This document shows positions 9,849-19,971 of a stretch of DNA of 64,000 nt, one piece after another. Each line of letters starts with the position of its first letter. The first letter of the stretch is position 1. The stretch lies in assembly GCF_014648655.1 (NCBI RefSeq), contig NZ_BMRN01000002.1, positions 441,813-505,812 of the forward strand, read 5' to 3'. The position numbers and the translations under genes were made by a program. Source of the stretch: Streptomyces atratus (GTDB taxonomy: Bacteria; Actinomycetota; Actinomycetes; Streptomycetales; Streptomycetaceae). The notes beneath the pieces are model-generated. The model ran no database searches. It was not told where the DNA came from and saw nothing but the letters and a program-made list of their open reading frames with translations.

Positions 9849-10346
9849 ATGTCGATCGATGTCAACAACGAGTCCGGAACCGAGGTCGACGAGCGGGCGA
9901 TCCTCGACATCGCCCGCTACGCGCTCGCGCGGATGCGGATCCACCCGCTCTCCGAACTCTCGGTGATCGTGGTGGACACCGACGCCATGGAGCAGCTCCA
10001 CATCCAGTGGATGGACCTGCCGGGACCCACGGATGTCATGTCCTTCCCGATGGACGAACTCCGTCCGCCGTCCAAGGACGACGAGGAGCCCCCGCAGGGG
10101 CTCCTCGGTGACATCGTGCTCTGCCCGGAGGTCGCCAAGAAGCAGGGCGAGGACGCGGAGACACAGCACTCCATGGACGAGGAGCTCCAGCTCCTCACCG
10201 TCCACGGGGTGCTGCATCTCCTCGGGTACGACCACGAGGAGCCGGACGAGAAGGCCGAGATGTTCGGTCTCCAGGCCGCGATCGTCGACGGCTGGCGCGC
10301 CGAGCACGGTCTGACCGGCCCGTCGCCCGCGCCCACCGTGTCGTGA
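9849..10346 (+). CDS. ybeY: Endoribonuclease YbeY (rRNA maturation factor)
   Basis: Single-domain metal-dependent RNase of 165 residues that acts in 16S rRNA 3' maturation and 70S quality control. The zinc site H-x3-H-x5-H is complete: His119, His123 and His129 in [11 protein letters not shown]. The [10 protein letters not shown] motif is also conserved. An acidic stretch (KDDEEPP) interrupts the middle. It lies 12 bp after phoH, and its stop overlaps the start of the next gene by four bases (GTGA), so translation is probably coupled. Confidence 0.96.
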   Translation: MSIDVNNESGTEVDERAILDIARYALARMRIHPLSELSVIVVDTDAMEQLHIQWMDLPGPTDVMSFPMDELRPPSKDDEEPPQGLLGDIVLCPEVAKKQGEDAETQHSMDEELQLLTVHGVLHLLGYDHEEPDEKAEMFGLQAAIVDGWRAEHGLTGPSPAPTVS

Positions 10347-11635
10347 GCGTTCCCCTCGTCCTGGGTGCCGTCCTGCTGGTCGTCGTCGGCTGGCTGGCGG
10401 CCTGTGCGGAGGCGGGCATCGCCCGTACGTCCAGCTTCCGGGCCGCCGAGGCAGTCCGTTCCGGCCGGCGTGGCAGCCAGAAGCTGGAACAGGTCGCGGC
10501 GGATCCGACCCGTTATCTCAATGTCGCGCTGCTGGTGCGGGTCGCCTGCGAGATGTCGGCCGGTGTGCTCGTCACGTACGCCTGTCTGAAGGAGTTCCCG
10601 GAGACCTGGGAGGCCCTGGCCGTCGCCATGGCCGTGATGGTCCTCGTGTCCTACGTCGCCATCGGTGTGTCGCCGCGCACCATCGGCCGCCAGCACCCGC
10701 TGAACACGGCCACGGCAGCGGCGTACGTCCTGCTGCCGCTGGCCCGGGTCATGGGCCCCATCCCGCAGCTGCTGATCCTCATCGGCAACGCGCTGACGCC
10801 GGGCAAGGGGTTCCGCAAGGGACCGTTCGCCAGCGAGGCCGAACTGCGGGCGATGGTCGACCTCGCCGAGCAGGAGTCGCTGATCGAGGACGAGGAGCGC
10901 CGCATGGTGCACTCGGTCTTCGAGCTCGGTGACACGCTCGTACGCGAGGTCATGGTGCCGCGGACCGACCTGGTCTGCATCGAGCGCTACAAGACGATCC
11001 GGCAGGCGCTGACCCTGGCGCTGCGCTCCGGTTTCTCGCGGATACCCGTCACCGGGGAGAACGAGGACGACATCGTCGGCATCGTGTACCTCAAGGACCT
11101 GGTCCGCAAGACGCACATCAACCGCGAGTCGGAGGCCGATCCGGTCTCCACGGCGATGCGGCCGGCGGCGTTCGTGCCCGACACGAAGAACGCCGGCGAT
11201 CTGCTGCGCGAGATGCAGCAGGACCGCAGCCATGTCGCCGTCGTGATCGACGAGTACGGCGGCACGGCGGGCATCGTCACCATCGAGGACATCCTCGAAG
11301 AGATCGTCGGCGAGATCACCGACGAGTACGACCGCGAACTCCCGCCCGTCCAGGAGCTGGAGAACGGCTGCTTCCGGGTGACCGCGCGCCTCGACATCGG
11401 CGACCTCGGGGATCTGTTCGGACTCGACGAGTACGACGACGAGGATGTGGAGACGGTCGGTGGACTGCTCGCGAAGGCGCTTGGCCGGGTGCCGATCGCC
11501 GGGGCGTCGTCGGTCGTCGACCTGCCGGACGGCCGCCGGCTGCGGCTGACCGCGGAGTCCCCGGCGGGCCGCCGGAACAAGATCGTCACGGTGCTGGTGG
11601 AGCCCGTGGGGCCCCAGGGGGTGGACGCGGGGTGA
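10343..11635 (+). CDS. CNNM/CorC-type hemolysin-family membrane protein with CBS pair
   Basis: Membrane protein of 430 residues. The N-terminal DUF21/CNNM domain has about four hydrophobic segments in residues 1-140. Two CBS domains follow (VMVPRTDLV onward, then [13 protein letters not shown] to [13 protein letters not shown]), and a CorC_HlyC domain occupies roughly 340-425. The family is linked to magnesium and cobalt efflux. The usual order phoH-ybeY-CNNM-era is kept here, though other genes separate this one from era. The GTG start overlaps ybeY by four bases, and its own stop overlaps the next start in the same way. Confidence 0.92.
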   Translation: MSVPLVLGAVLLVVVGWLAACAEAGIARTSSFRAAEAVRSGRRGSQKLEQVAADPTRYLNVALLVRVACEMSAGVLVTYACLKEFPETWEALAVAMAVMVLVSYVAIGVSPRTIGRQHPLNTATAAAYVLLPLARVMGPIPQLLILIGNALTPGKGFRKGPFASEAELRAMVDLAEQESLIEDEERRMVHSVFELGDTLVREVMVPRTDLVCIERYKTIRQALTLALRSGFSRIPVTGENEDDIVGIVYLKDLVRKTHINRESEADPVSTAMRPAAFVPDTKNAGDLLREMQQDRSHVAVVIDEYGGTAGIVTIEDILEEIVGEITDEYDRELPPVQELENGCFRVTARLDIGDLGDLFGLDEYDDEDVETVGGLLAKALGRVPIAGASSVVDLPDGRRLRLTAESPAGRRNKIVTVLVEPVGPQGVDAG

Positions 11636-11985
11636 CTCCGCAGCAGCTGAGGGCGTTCTGCCTGGAGTTCAACGCGAGCGTCGAGGAGTTCCCGTTCGGG
11701 CCGGAGACGTCCGTCTTCAAGGTGCTCGGCAAGATGTTCGCGCTCACCGCGCCGGATGCGCGACCGCTGACGGTGAACCTCAAGTGCGATCCGGACGAGG
11801 CGGTGCGGCTGAGGGAGGAGTACGACGCGGTCGTGCCGGGCTGGCACATGAACAAGCGGCACTGGAACACGGTGACGGTGTCCGGGGTGCCGGACCGGGT
11901 GCTCCGTGAGCTGATCGAGGACTCCTACGACCTGGTGGTGGCGGGGCTGCCGAAGGCGGAACGGCTGCGGCTGGACCGGGCGTAG
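11632..11985 (+). CDS. MmcQ/YjbR family protein
   Basis: Small protein of 117 residues with the CyaY-like fold described for YjbR. Conserved elements are EFPFGPETSVFKV near residue 20 and the W-x-M-N-K-R-H-W-N-T motif near 73-83. Family members are annotated as DNA-binding, but the evidence is thin. GTG 11632 overlaps the stop of the CBS gene, so it is the fourth gene of the phoH transcript. The function is unknown; housekeeping is suggested only by its position. Confidence 0.88.
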   Translation: MTPQQLRAFCLEFNASVEEFPFGPETSVFKVLGKMFALTAPDARPLTVNLKCDPDEAVRLREEYDAVVPGWHMNKRHWNTVTVSGVPDRVLRELIEDSYDLVVAGLPKAERLRLDRA

Positions 11986-12043
11986 GTCCCCGCGAAGGTG
12001 GGGCGGGGCGGGAAACGAGCCTCCCGGTTCGTATGCTCGGCAC

Positions 12044-12397
12044 ATGACTGAGAGCACCGACCTCGGCCCCGAGGACCGCAAGATCGTCACGCTGGCGCGC
12101 AGCGCCCGCGCCCGCAACGGCGTCCCGGAGGGCGCGGCCGTACGGGACGAGACCGGGCGTACGTACGTCGCGGGCACCGTGCAGCTGGAGTCGCTGAAGC
12201 TCAGTGCACTGCAGACCGCCGTGGCGATGGCCGTGGCCAGCGGCGCCACCTCGCTGGAGGCGGCCGCGGTCGTCTCCGAGGCGCAGACCCCGTCGGACGC
12301 GGACCGCGCCGCGGTACGGGACCTGGGCGGCCCGGACACGCCGGTACTGCTCGCCGGACCTGACGGCACGCTGCGGGGCAGCGTGATGGCGGGCTGA
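12044..12397 (+). CDS. Cytidine-deaminase-fold protein lacking catalytic residues
   Basis: A 117-residue protein that aligns end to end with short homotetrameric cytidine deaminases: an N-terminal helix, two strands around VRDETGRTYVAGTV, a helix LSALQTAVAMAVASGA, then a strand AAAVVSE. Where active enzymes have C-A-E, this one has Ser54-Ala55-Leu56, and where they have P-C-x-x-C it has Pro83-Ser84-Asp85-Ala86-Asp87. All three zinc cysteines and the catalytic Glu are therefore replaced. It should not deaminate and is best called a pseudoenzyme. Codon use and frame are intact, so this is not decay. It lies 58 bp after the YjbR gene and ends before a strong hairpin. Confidence 0.85.
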   Translation: MTESTDLGPEDRKIVTLARSARARNGVPEGAAVRDETGRTYVAGTVQLESLKLSALQTAVAMAVASGATSLEAAAVVSEAQTPSDADRAAVRDLGGPDTPVLLAGPDGTLRGSVMAG

Positions 12398-12425
12398 CGC
12401 CGACAGAATCCACACACCGTGTACG

Positions 12426-12460
12426 AACGCCCCGCACCCCACCGGCGCGGGGCGTTCGCA
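12426..12460 (+). terminator. Strong hairpin after the phoH-deaminase cluster
   Basis: A perfect 12-bp stem (12426-12437 with 12449-12460, arm CGAACGCCCCGC) encloses an 11-base loop 29 bases after the deaminase-like gene's stop. No U-run follows, as is common for Streptomyces terminators. Confidence 0.75.
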
Positions 12461-12484
12461 CACCATGTGAGGGGAATGGGGATC

Positions 12485-12509
12485 TTGACAGCATCTGATG
12501 GCCCATCAG
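12485..12509 (+). promoter_or_regulatory. Candidate -35 and palindromic operator upstream of the WxL gene
   Basis: TTGACA (12485-12490) is a perfect -35 hexamer. Four bases later begins the perfect palindrome CTGATGG-C-CCATCAG (12495-12509), where a regulator could block polymerase. No clear -10 is found at the standard spacing. The pair lies about 105 bases before the WxL gene start. Confidence 0.45.
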
Positions 12510-12613
12510 TCGGTGCATTTCGCTTCCATTGACTTCTTTTCGGCCGGAGTCGTCAATGGGCCCCCTGTCGGCGCAGAAGAGCCGCTGCGCCGCATCCGGC
12601 AGGAGGGGGCTCC

Positions 12614-13996
12614 ATGCGTCCGACCGTTCGAAGAATCAGCCTGCGTAGACCCGATTCCCGAAAACGTCCTGTGCGCGGCCGCCGCTGGGCCGCCGTGCTG
12701 GGCGTGGGCGCGCTCGTCGTCGCCGGGGGAGGGGGACTCGCAGGCCCCGCGCAGGCCATGGCGACGGCCTCCGTACCGGTGGACTTCCCCACCCACTGCA
12801 TTCCGCCGGCCATCGCGGGCATCCCGCCGATCGACGGGACCACGAAGGCCGAGATCACCGTCGACAACGCCGCCCCGAAGGTGGGTGACACGGTCACGGT
12901 CACGTACACCGTCGTCAAACCGGCCGCGAGCAACCCGGTCGATCTGGCGCTGCCCGCCGACATCATGACGCCGACCGGCAAGGTCACCGTCGGCGGTGCG
13001 CAGTCCGCGAGCGTCACCGTCGCGGGCCCGAAGAAGAACGACCCCGTACCCGGCAAGGGCGACTTCCCGTCGTTCTCGATGACCGGCACCTTCACGGTCA
13101 CCGCACCCGGTCAGATCACGCTGTCGCCCGGCGAATACAACATCCACACCAGCTACATCATGGAGCTGGACACCCCCTGCACGGTGACGAACCCGCCCGC
13201 TCCCGTCTCCGGGACGATCATCGCGACGGACGGCGGCGGCCAGGTCAACGAGCGTGCCATCCAGCTCGGGACCGCATCCGGCAAGGCGGGCGATCCGGTC
13301 ACCGTGACCGGATCGAAGTTCACCGCGGGCGCGGACATCACGCTCGCGGGCCGGGCCGGTGACACCCGGACCGCCGACACGGTCACCGTCAAGGCGGACG
13401 GCTCCGGCGGCTTCAGCGGCCGGCTCACCGTCAACGATCCCGCGACCACCGGCATCGTCGCCTACGAGGGCGGCAGCTGGGACGCGGCCAAGGGCGCGGG
13501 GCCGCAGGCCTACACCGTCACCGGTGGCGGCGGCGAGATCCCGGACGGCAGTCAACAGCTCAACTCGTCCGTCAAGGCGGGCACGCTGTCCATGGTCCAG
13601 GCCGGGGACACCGTCGAGATGTCGGCGGTCGACTTCGGGAGGGGCGGTGCCTCCCGCGGCTCCCTCCAGACGGTGACGGTCGAGGACTACCGCGGCGGCC
13701 CCGCCGGCTGGTCCCTGACCGGAAAGGTCACCGACTTCAAGGGTCCCGGCGGCGCGACGATCGGCGCATCCGCACTCCGCTGGACCCCGGTCTGCGCGAC
13801 GAAGGCCGGCAGCCCCAGCACCTGTGCGGCCGGTTCCGAGGGACCGGTCGGCAGCGCGGGCGCCACGCTGGCGTCCACGCCGAACGGGAACTTCACCGGC
13901 GGCGAGTTCACCGTCGACGCCCGGCTCGCGCTGAACGTACCGGCGTACACCGCCCCCGGCGCGTACTCCGGCGTGCTCACCCTCACCCTCACGTGA
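12614..13996 (+). CDS. Secreted WxL-domain-like surface protein
   Basis: Exported protein of 460 residues. A long basic N-terminus (RGRRW) leads into a hydrophobic core and an AQA cleavage site near residue 49. The middle has Ig-like stretches rich in Thr, Val and Gly. The last 150 residues resemble a WxL domain: TVTVEDYRGGPAGWSLTG carries the Trp-x-Leu motif, and the end YSGVLTLTLT matches the second conserved strand. In Firmicutes, WxL domains bind peptidoglycan and partner with DUF916 proteins; the next gene is exactly that. AGGAGGG at 12601-12607 sets ATG 12614. No sortase motif or membrane anchor is present. Confidence 0.8.
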   Translation: MRPTVRRISLRRPDSRKRPVRGRRWAAVLGVGALVVAGGGGLAGPAQAMATASVPVDFPTHCIPPAIAGIPPIDGTTKAEITVDNAAPKVGDTVTVTYTVVKPAASNPVDLALPADIMTPTGKVTVGGAQSASVTVAGPKKNDPVPGKGDFPSFSMTGTFTVTAPGQITLSPGEYNIHTSYIMELDTPCTVTNPPAPVSGTIIATDGGGQVNERAIQLGTASGKAGDPVTVTGSKFTAGADITLAGRAGDTRTADTVTVKADGSGGFSGRLTVNDPATTGIVAYEGGSWDAAKGAGPQAYTVTGGGGEIPDGSQQLNSSVKAGTLSMVQAGDTVEMSAVDFGRGGASRGSLQTVTVEDYRGGPAGWSLTGKVTDFKGPGGATIGASALRWTPVCATKAGSPSTCAAGSEGPVGSAGATLASTPNGNFTGGEFTVDARLALNVPAYTAPGAYSGVLTLTLT

Positions 13997-14088
13997 CCGA
14001 GCAGCCCCGATCAACCGGTGGACCGGGCGCGCACCCGCCCGGACCGTCCCGGACCGAGACCGACCGACCGACCCGGAGGCCTTGCACC

Positions 14089-15033
14089 GTGCGCAAGCTG
14101 TACGTACTCCTCGTGGCCGGCGCCCTCATGCTGATCGGAGCCCCCGCGGTCCACGCCGCGGACAACGGCAGCTGGTCGGTCTACCCGGCCACCACACAGG
14201 CCGGTCAGCGCCCCTACTTCTACCTCTCCGCCGACCCCGGCGCCACGCTCGACGACAAGGTCACCGTCACCAACAAGACGGACCGGCCGCAGACCTTCCG
14301 GCTGTACGCGGCCGACGCCTACAACACCGCACGCGACGGCGGATTCGCCGTCCGCGCCCAGAACGAGAAACAGCGCTCGATCGGCGCCTGGGCGAGGACC
14401 GACCGCGAACGGGTCACCGTGCGCCCGCACGGCTCGGTCACCGTCCCGGTCACCATCACCGTCCCGAAGGATGCCGAGCCGGGCGACCACCCCGGCGCAC
14501 TCGTCGCCCTCGACGAACGCATCGACCCCGCCGACGCGGGAGCCGTCGCCGTCGGCATCCAGAAGGCGGTGGGTGCCCGGATCTATCTGCGGATCAACGG
14601 ACCGACCATGCCCGCGCTCTCCGTCGACGACGTCGAGGTCGAGCACACCCAGCCGCTGGTCCCGGGTACCGGCAGAAGCCGGGCCGTCATCTCGTACACG
14701 CTCCACAACCGGGGCAATGTCACCCTCAACCCCAAGGTCGCTCTCAAGGCCGAGGGCCTCTTCGGCCGCACCCTGCTCGCCCGGGATCTCAAGAAGATCC
14801 CCTCCGAACTGCTGCCCCGCCAGCAGGTCAGGCTGACCGAACAGTGGGCCGACGCGCCCCAGCTGGAATGGGGCGAGATAGAGCTGACCGCGAGCGCCCG
14901 CGACACCCGCGAGTCCGCCGCCGTCTCCTACTTCGCACTGCCCTGGCTGGTGGCCGGGGTCCTGCTGGTGATCGTCGGCGGGGGTACGGGGATGTGGATT
15001 CGGGCCCGTCGGAATCGTATCCGCAGGGCCTGA
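14089..15033 (+). CDS. DUF916/WxL-interacting-type membrane-anchored protein
   Basis: Membrane-anchored extracellular protein of 314 residues. It has a signal peptide ending near VHAADNG, a DUF916-like beta domain (SVYPATTQAGQRPYFY, VTVTNKTDRPQTFRLYAAD, TVPVTITVPKDAEPGDH), a second Ig-like domain (ISYTLHNRGNVTLNPKV), one membrane helix near 290-308 and a short basic tail (RARRNRIRRA). This is the layout of Firmicutes WxL-interacting proteins, which tether WxL partners to the cell. CGGAGG at 14074-14079 favours GTG 14089. The frame is open back to 13993, inside the WxL stop, but that start would put 32 odd residues before the signal peptide. Confidence 0.82.
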   Translation: MRKLYVLLVAGALMLIGAPAVHAADNGSWSVYPATTQAGQRPYFYLSADPGATLDDKVTVTNKTDRPQTFRLYAADAYNTARDGGFAVRAQNEKQRSIGAWARTDRERVTVRPHGSVTVPVTITVPKDAEPGDHPGALVALDERIDPADAGAVAVGIQKAVGARIYLRINGPTMPALSVDDVEVEHTQPLVPGTGRSRAVISYTLHNRGNVTLNPKVALKAEGLFGRTLLARDLKKIPSELLPRQQVRLTEQWADAPQLEWGEIELTASARDTRESAAVSYFALPWLVAGVLLVIVGGGTGMWIRARRNRIRRA

Positions 15034-15103
15034 GACGACACGCGACAGGGCGCGCCGGGCCCTTGGTGCGATGGGGCCGCCAGGATCGGGGACAATAGGC
15101 GCC

Positions 15104-16123
15104 ATGAGCGTTCGACCTGACACAGAAGCCGCTGCACAGCAGGCTGCGAACAACGCCCCCCACCGGGCCGGCTTCGCCTGCTTCGTGGGCCGCCCCAACG
15201 CGGGCAAGTCCACCCTCACGAACGCTCTGGTCGGCCAGAAGGTGGCGATCACCTCCAACCGGCCCCAGACCACCCGGCACACCGTGCGCGGCATCGTGCA
15301 CCGCGAGGACGCGCAGCTGATCCTCGTCGACACCCCCGGCCTCCACAAGCCGCGCACGCTGCTGGGCGAGCGTCTCAACGACGTCGTGCGGACCACCTGG
15401 GCCGAGGTCGACGTCATCGGCTTCTGCCTGCCCGCCGACCAGAAGCTCGGCCCGGGCGACAAGTACATCGTCAAGGAACTCGCGGGCATCAAGAAGACCC
15501 CGAAGATCGCCGTCATCACCAAGACCGACCTGGTCGACTCCAAGCAGCTCGCCGAACAGCTGCTCGCCGTCTCCCGCCTCGGTGAGGAGCTCGGCTTCGA
15601 GTGGGCGGAGATCGTCCCGGTCTCCGCGGTCAAGGCGGAGCAGGAGGCGGGACGCGCTCCCGTGAACAAGGGTGGTGGCGGGAGAGGGGCCGGCCAGGTC
15701 GGCCTGCTGGCCGATCTGATCGCCCCGCTGCTCCCGGAGAGCCCGCCGCTCTACCCGGAGGGTGACCTCACCGACGAGCCCGAGATGGTCATGGTCGCGG
15801 AGCTGATCCGCGAGGCCGCGCTCGAAGGCGTACGGGACGAGCTGCCGCACTCCATCGCGGTCGTCGTCGAGGAGATGCTGCCGCGCGAGAACCGCCCGGC
15901 GGACAAGCCGCTGCTCGACATCCACGCCAACGTCTACATCGAGCGCCCCAGCCAGAAGGGCATCATCATCGGCCCGAAGGGCAAGCGGCTGAAGGACGTC
16001 GGCACGAAGTCGCGCAAGCACATCGAGGCACTGCTCGGCACGCCGGTCTTCCTGGACCTGCATGTGAAGGTCGCCAAGGACTGGCAGCGCGATCCGAAGC
16101 AGCTGCGGAAACTGGGGTTCTGA
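15104..16123 (+). CDS. era: GTPase Era
   Basis: Essential GTPase that binds the 3' end of 16S rRNA during 30S assembly. G1 is GRPNAGKS (29-36), G3 is DTPG, G4 is TKTD and G5 is VSAVKA. A C-terminal KH domain contains IERPSQKGIIIGPKGKRLK. It is 339 residues, longer than the roughly 300 of Escherichia coli, with a 20-residue N-terminal tail and a Gly/Arg-rich insert after G5 (APVNKGGGGRGAGQ). Clustering with phoH and ybeY is widespread. The last 30 bases and a little beyond are duplicated 129 bp downstream. Confidence 0.97.
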   Translation: MSVRPDTEAAAQQAANNAPHRAGFACFVGRPNAGKSTLTNALVGQKVAITSNRPQTTRHTVRGIVHREDAQLILVDTPGLHKPRTLLGERLNDVVRTTWAEVDVIGFCLPADQKLGPGDKYIVKELAGIKKTPKIAVITKTDLVDSKQLAEQLLAVSRLGEELGFEWAEIVPVSAVKAEQEAGRAPVNKGGGGRGAGQVGLLADLIAPLLPESPPLYPEGDLTDEPEMVMVAELIREAALEGVRDELPHSIAVVVEEMLPRENRPADKPLLDIHANVYIERPSQKGIIIGPKGKRLKDVGTKSRKHIEALLGTPVFLDLHVKVAKDWQRDPKQLRKLGF

Positions 16124-16260
16124 CCGCTGCCCGAGTCTGCCGGCCGGCGCCGCTGCTCGAAGCCGCCGAGGCCCCGGGGGCCGAGGGGCCGAGGGGCGCG
16201 AGGGCGGCCGTGTGGATGGGGCCCGAAGCAGCTGCGGAAGCCGGGGTTCTGACCGCCGCC
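16094..16260. repeat. Local duplication of the era 3' end
   Basis: The 38 bases 16094-16131, which span the era stop codon, recur at 16223-16260 with three differences. The second copy again reads ...GGGGTTCTGACCGC but belongs to no gene. The spacer is G-rich, with GAGGGGC units. Copies 129 bp apart suggest a tandem duplication that has since diverged. Confidence 0.8.
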
Positions 16261-16286
16261 TCGGTGGATTCAGCGGTACGCCCGTC

Positions 16287-16553
16287 TCACGCGCCCTCCT
16301 TCAGGACGCGTGAGACCAGTGCGCGCTGGGCTTCGGTCAATTTCGGGTCCGCGCAGTGGACCGTCCGGTCGCCGACCGTGATCCGGTAGCGGAAACCGTC
16401 CGGTACGCCCTGGGGCGGGGTGGGGTGGCCCGCGGCGAGCGCCGATTCGGCCAGGGCCTCCCACTCCGAGGCGTCGGCCCGTCCGGTGGTGTCGACCTCG
16501 CGGTGGCGTGCGATGCCGGCGAAGCCGCCGGTCCTGCTGACCTGAATCCGCAT
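16287..16553 (-). CDS. Emfourin-type M4 protease inhibitor
   Basis: Small soluble protein of 88 residues. The pattern MRIQVSRTGGFAGI, then a strand FRYRITVGDRTVHC and a C-terminal helix DPKLTEAQRALVSRVL, fits emfourin, the inhibitor encoded next to protealysin-like M4 proteases. It lies 36 bp downstream of just such a protease on the same strand, so the pair is probably one transcript, with the inhibitor protecting the cytoplasm. No signal peptide is seen. Identity rests on pattern and context rather than on a catalytic motif. Confidence 0.85.
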   Translation of the reverse strand: MRIQVSRTGGFAGIARHREVDTTGRADASEWEALAESALAAGHPTPPQGVPDGFRYRITVGDRTVHCADPKLTEAQRALVSRVLKEGA

Positions 16554-16560
16554 ACGGTGT

Positions 16561-16580
16561 CCTCCATCGCCGGACGGGCC
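16561..16580. repeat. Dispersed intergenic element, copy 1
   Basis: TCCTCCATCGCCGGACGGGC lies in the gap between the M4 protease and its inhibitor. It matches 19 of 20 bases at 55089-55108, far away between dnaG and hrdA. From memory, near-identical strings are scattered between genes in many Streptomyces genomes. No function is assigned. Confidence 0.5.
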
Positions 16581-16589
16581 GGAACTGTT

Positions 16590-17666
16590 CTACGCGGTCG
16601 GGACGCCCACCTCCGACCATGCCTTCAGGACCGCCTCCGCCTCGTCGCCCTCCCCGAAGCGGCTGCGGGCCGCGGCCACCGTGAGCCGGGCGAAGGACGC
16701 GAAGTCCGCGTCCACGGCCAGTTGACCACCTGTGAGCACATCGAACCAGAGCTGACCGGCCCGCTCCCACGCATTGCCGCCGAGCGCCGTCGCCAGCAGA
16801 TAGAACGCGCGGTTCGGGATGCCCGAGTTGAGGTGCACTCCGCCGTTGTCCTCGCTGGTGTGGACGTAGTCCTCCATCGACGCGGGCTGCGGGTCCTTGC
16901 CGAGTACATCGTCGTCGTACGCGGTTCCCGGCGCCTTCATCGAGCGCAGGGCGTCGCCCTGGACCCGGGGCGCCAGCAGCCCGGCGCCGATCAGCCAGTC
17001 GGCCTGGTCGGCGCTCTGGCCCAGCGAGTACTGCTTGACCAGGGAGCCGAAGACGTCGGACACCGATTCGTTGAGTGCGCCGGACTGGCCGTAGTAGCTC
17101 AGATTGGCGGTGTGCTGGGTCAGGCCGTGCGCCAGCTCATGGGCGATCACATCGATGGCGACGGTGAAGTCCAGGAAGATCTCCCCGTCCCCGTCGCCGA
17201 AGACCATCTGCTCGCCGTCGAAGAAGGCGTTGTTGTACTTCTCGTCGTAGTGCACGGAACCGATCAGCGGCAGCCCGTTGCCGTCGATCGAACGGCGGCC
17301 GTACGCCTTGAGCAGCAGTTCGAAAGTGGCGCCGAGTCCCGCGTACGCGCGGTTGACGCTTGCGTCCTTCGTCGGCTCCTGGCCCTCGGCGCGGACCTCG
17401 GTGCCGGGCAGCTGGGTGCGGTGACGGCAGTCGTACAGCGTCCGGTCGGGCTTGTCGGATGCCTCCCCCTCGGTCGCGGGGGCGACAGGCACGGTGACGA
17501 CCGTTGCCATCTGGCGGCGGGTGCGGCGGGCGGCGTCGCTCTCCAGGGTGCGGCGGGCGGGGCCCGCGAGATCGGGGTTGTCGGACTGCGACAGCTTGTC
17601 GAGGACATGGGGCGGCACGATGGTGCAGAAGACGGGGTGGAACCCGTACTGAGACTGAGGCTGCAT
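16590..17666 (-). CDS. Protealysin-like M4 family metallopeptidase
   Basis: Thermolysin-family zinc protease of 358 residues. The zinc motif is His176-Glu177-Leu-Ala-His180, the third ligand Glu200 sits in NESVSD, and a catalytic His lies in HLNSGIPNRAF. There is no signal peptide. Instead a short propeptide with CTIVPPHVLDKL near residues 14-25 matches the protealysin precursor motif, so this is a cytosolic or non-classically exported type. ATG 17666 keeps that beginning. GTG 17702, 12 codons earlier, is the alternative. The emfourin inhibitor follows, and leuA is divergent. Confidence 0.9.
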   Translation of the reverse strand: MQPQSQYGFHPVFCTIVPPHVLDKLSQSDNPDLAGPARRTLESDAARRTRRQMATVVTVPVAPATEGEASDKPDRTLYDCRHRTQLPGTEVRAEGQEPTKDASVNRAYAGLGATFELLLKAYGRRSIDGNGLPLIGSVHYDEKYNNAFFDGEQMVFGDGDGEIFLDFTVAIDVIAHELAHGLTQHTANLSYYGQSGALNESVSDVFGSLVKQYSLGQSADQADWLIGAGLLAPRVQGDALRSMKAPGTAYDDDVLGKDPQPASMEDYVHTSEDNGGVHLNSGIPNRAFYLLATALGGNAWERAGQLWFDVLTGGQLAVDADFASFARLTVAAARSRFGEGDEAEAVLKAWSEVGVPTA

Positions 17667-17824
17667 GGAGCCGACTGTGGCACCGGGTAATCGTTGTGTC
17701 ACCGGTTGCGACCTGAATTGATGAAATGGAGTGATTGATCACTCTTGGGCGTTTCCGGCGTCCGGTCCCGCATACTGATACGGGACGGCCGCATCAGACG
17801 CCTCTCGGCTACTCTCGTCGCATC

Positions 17825-19758
<1,934 letters not shown>

Positions 19759-19788
19759 CCCGGCGCCCGCGAGGGCGCGCGTCCGCAC

Positions 19789-19833
19789 GGCCGAAAACCC
19801 CGTCCACCCGCTTCCGGGGGGCGGGGTTCGGCC
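19789..19833 (+). terminator. leuA terminator hairpin
   Basis: GGCCGAA-AA-CCCCG (19789-19802) pairs with CGGGGTTCGGCC (19822-19833), with only a two-base AA bulge, 30 bases after the leuA stop. There is no U-run. Confidence 0.7.
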
Positions 19834-19971
19834 ATCTCCGGGCGGTTGTGACGAGCGAGGTACTGACGTCACATCACGACTGTGGTTAACATCACGTCCA
19901 CACGGCAATGTTGCCGGAGGGGGCACCTCCCGTGCTTTTAGGGCTACGGGGGAGTTACGGAGGTGTGCGAC

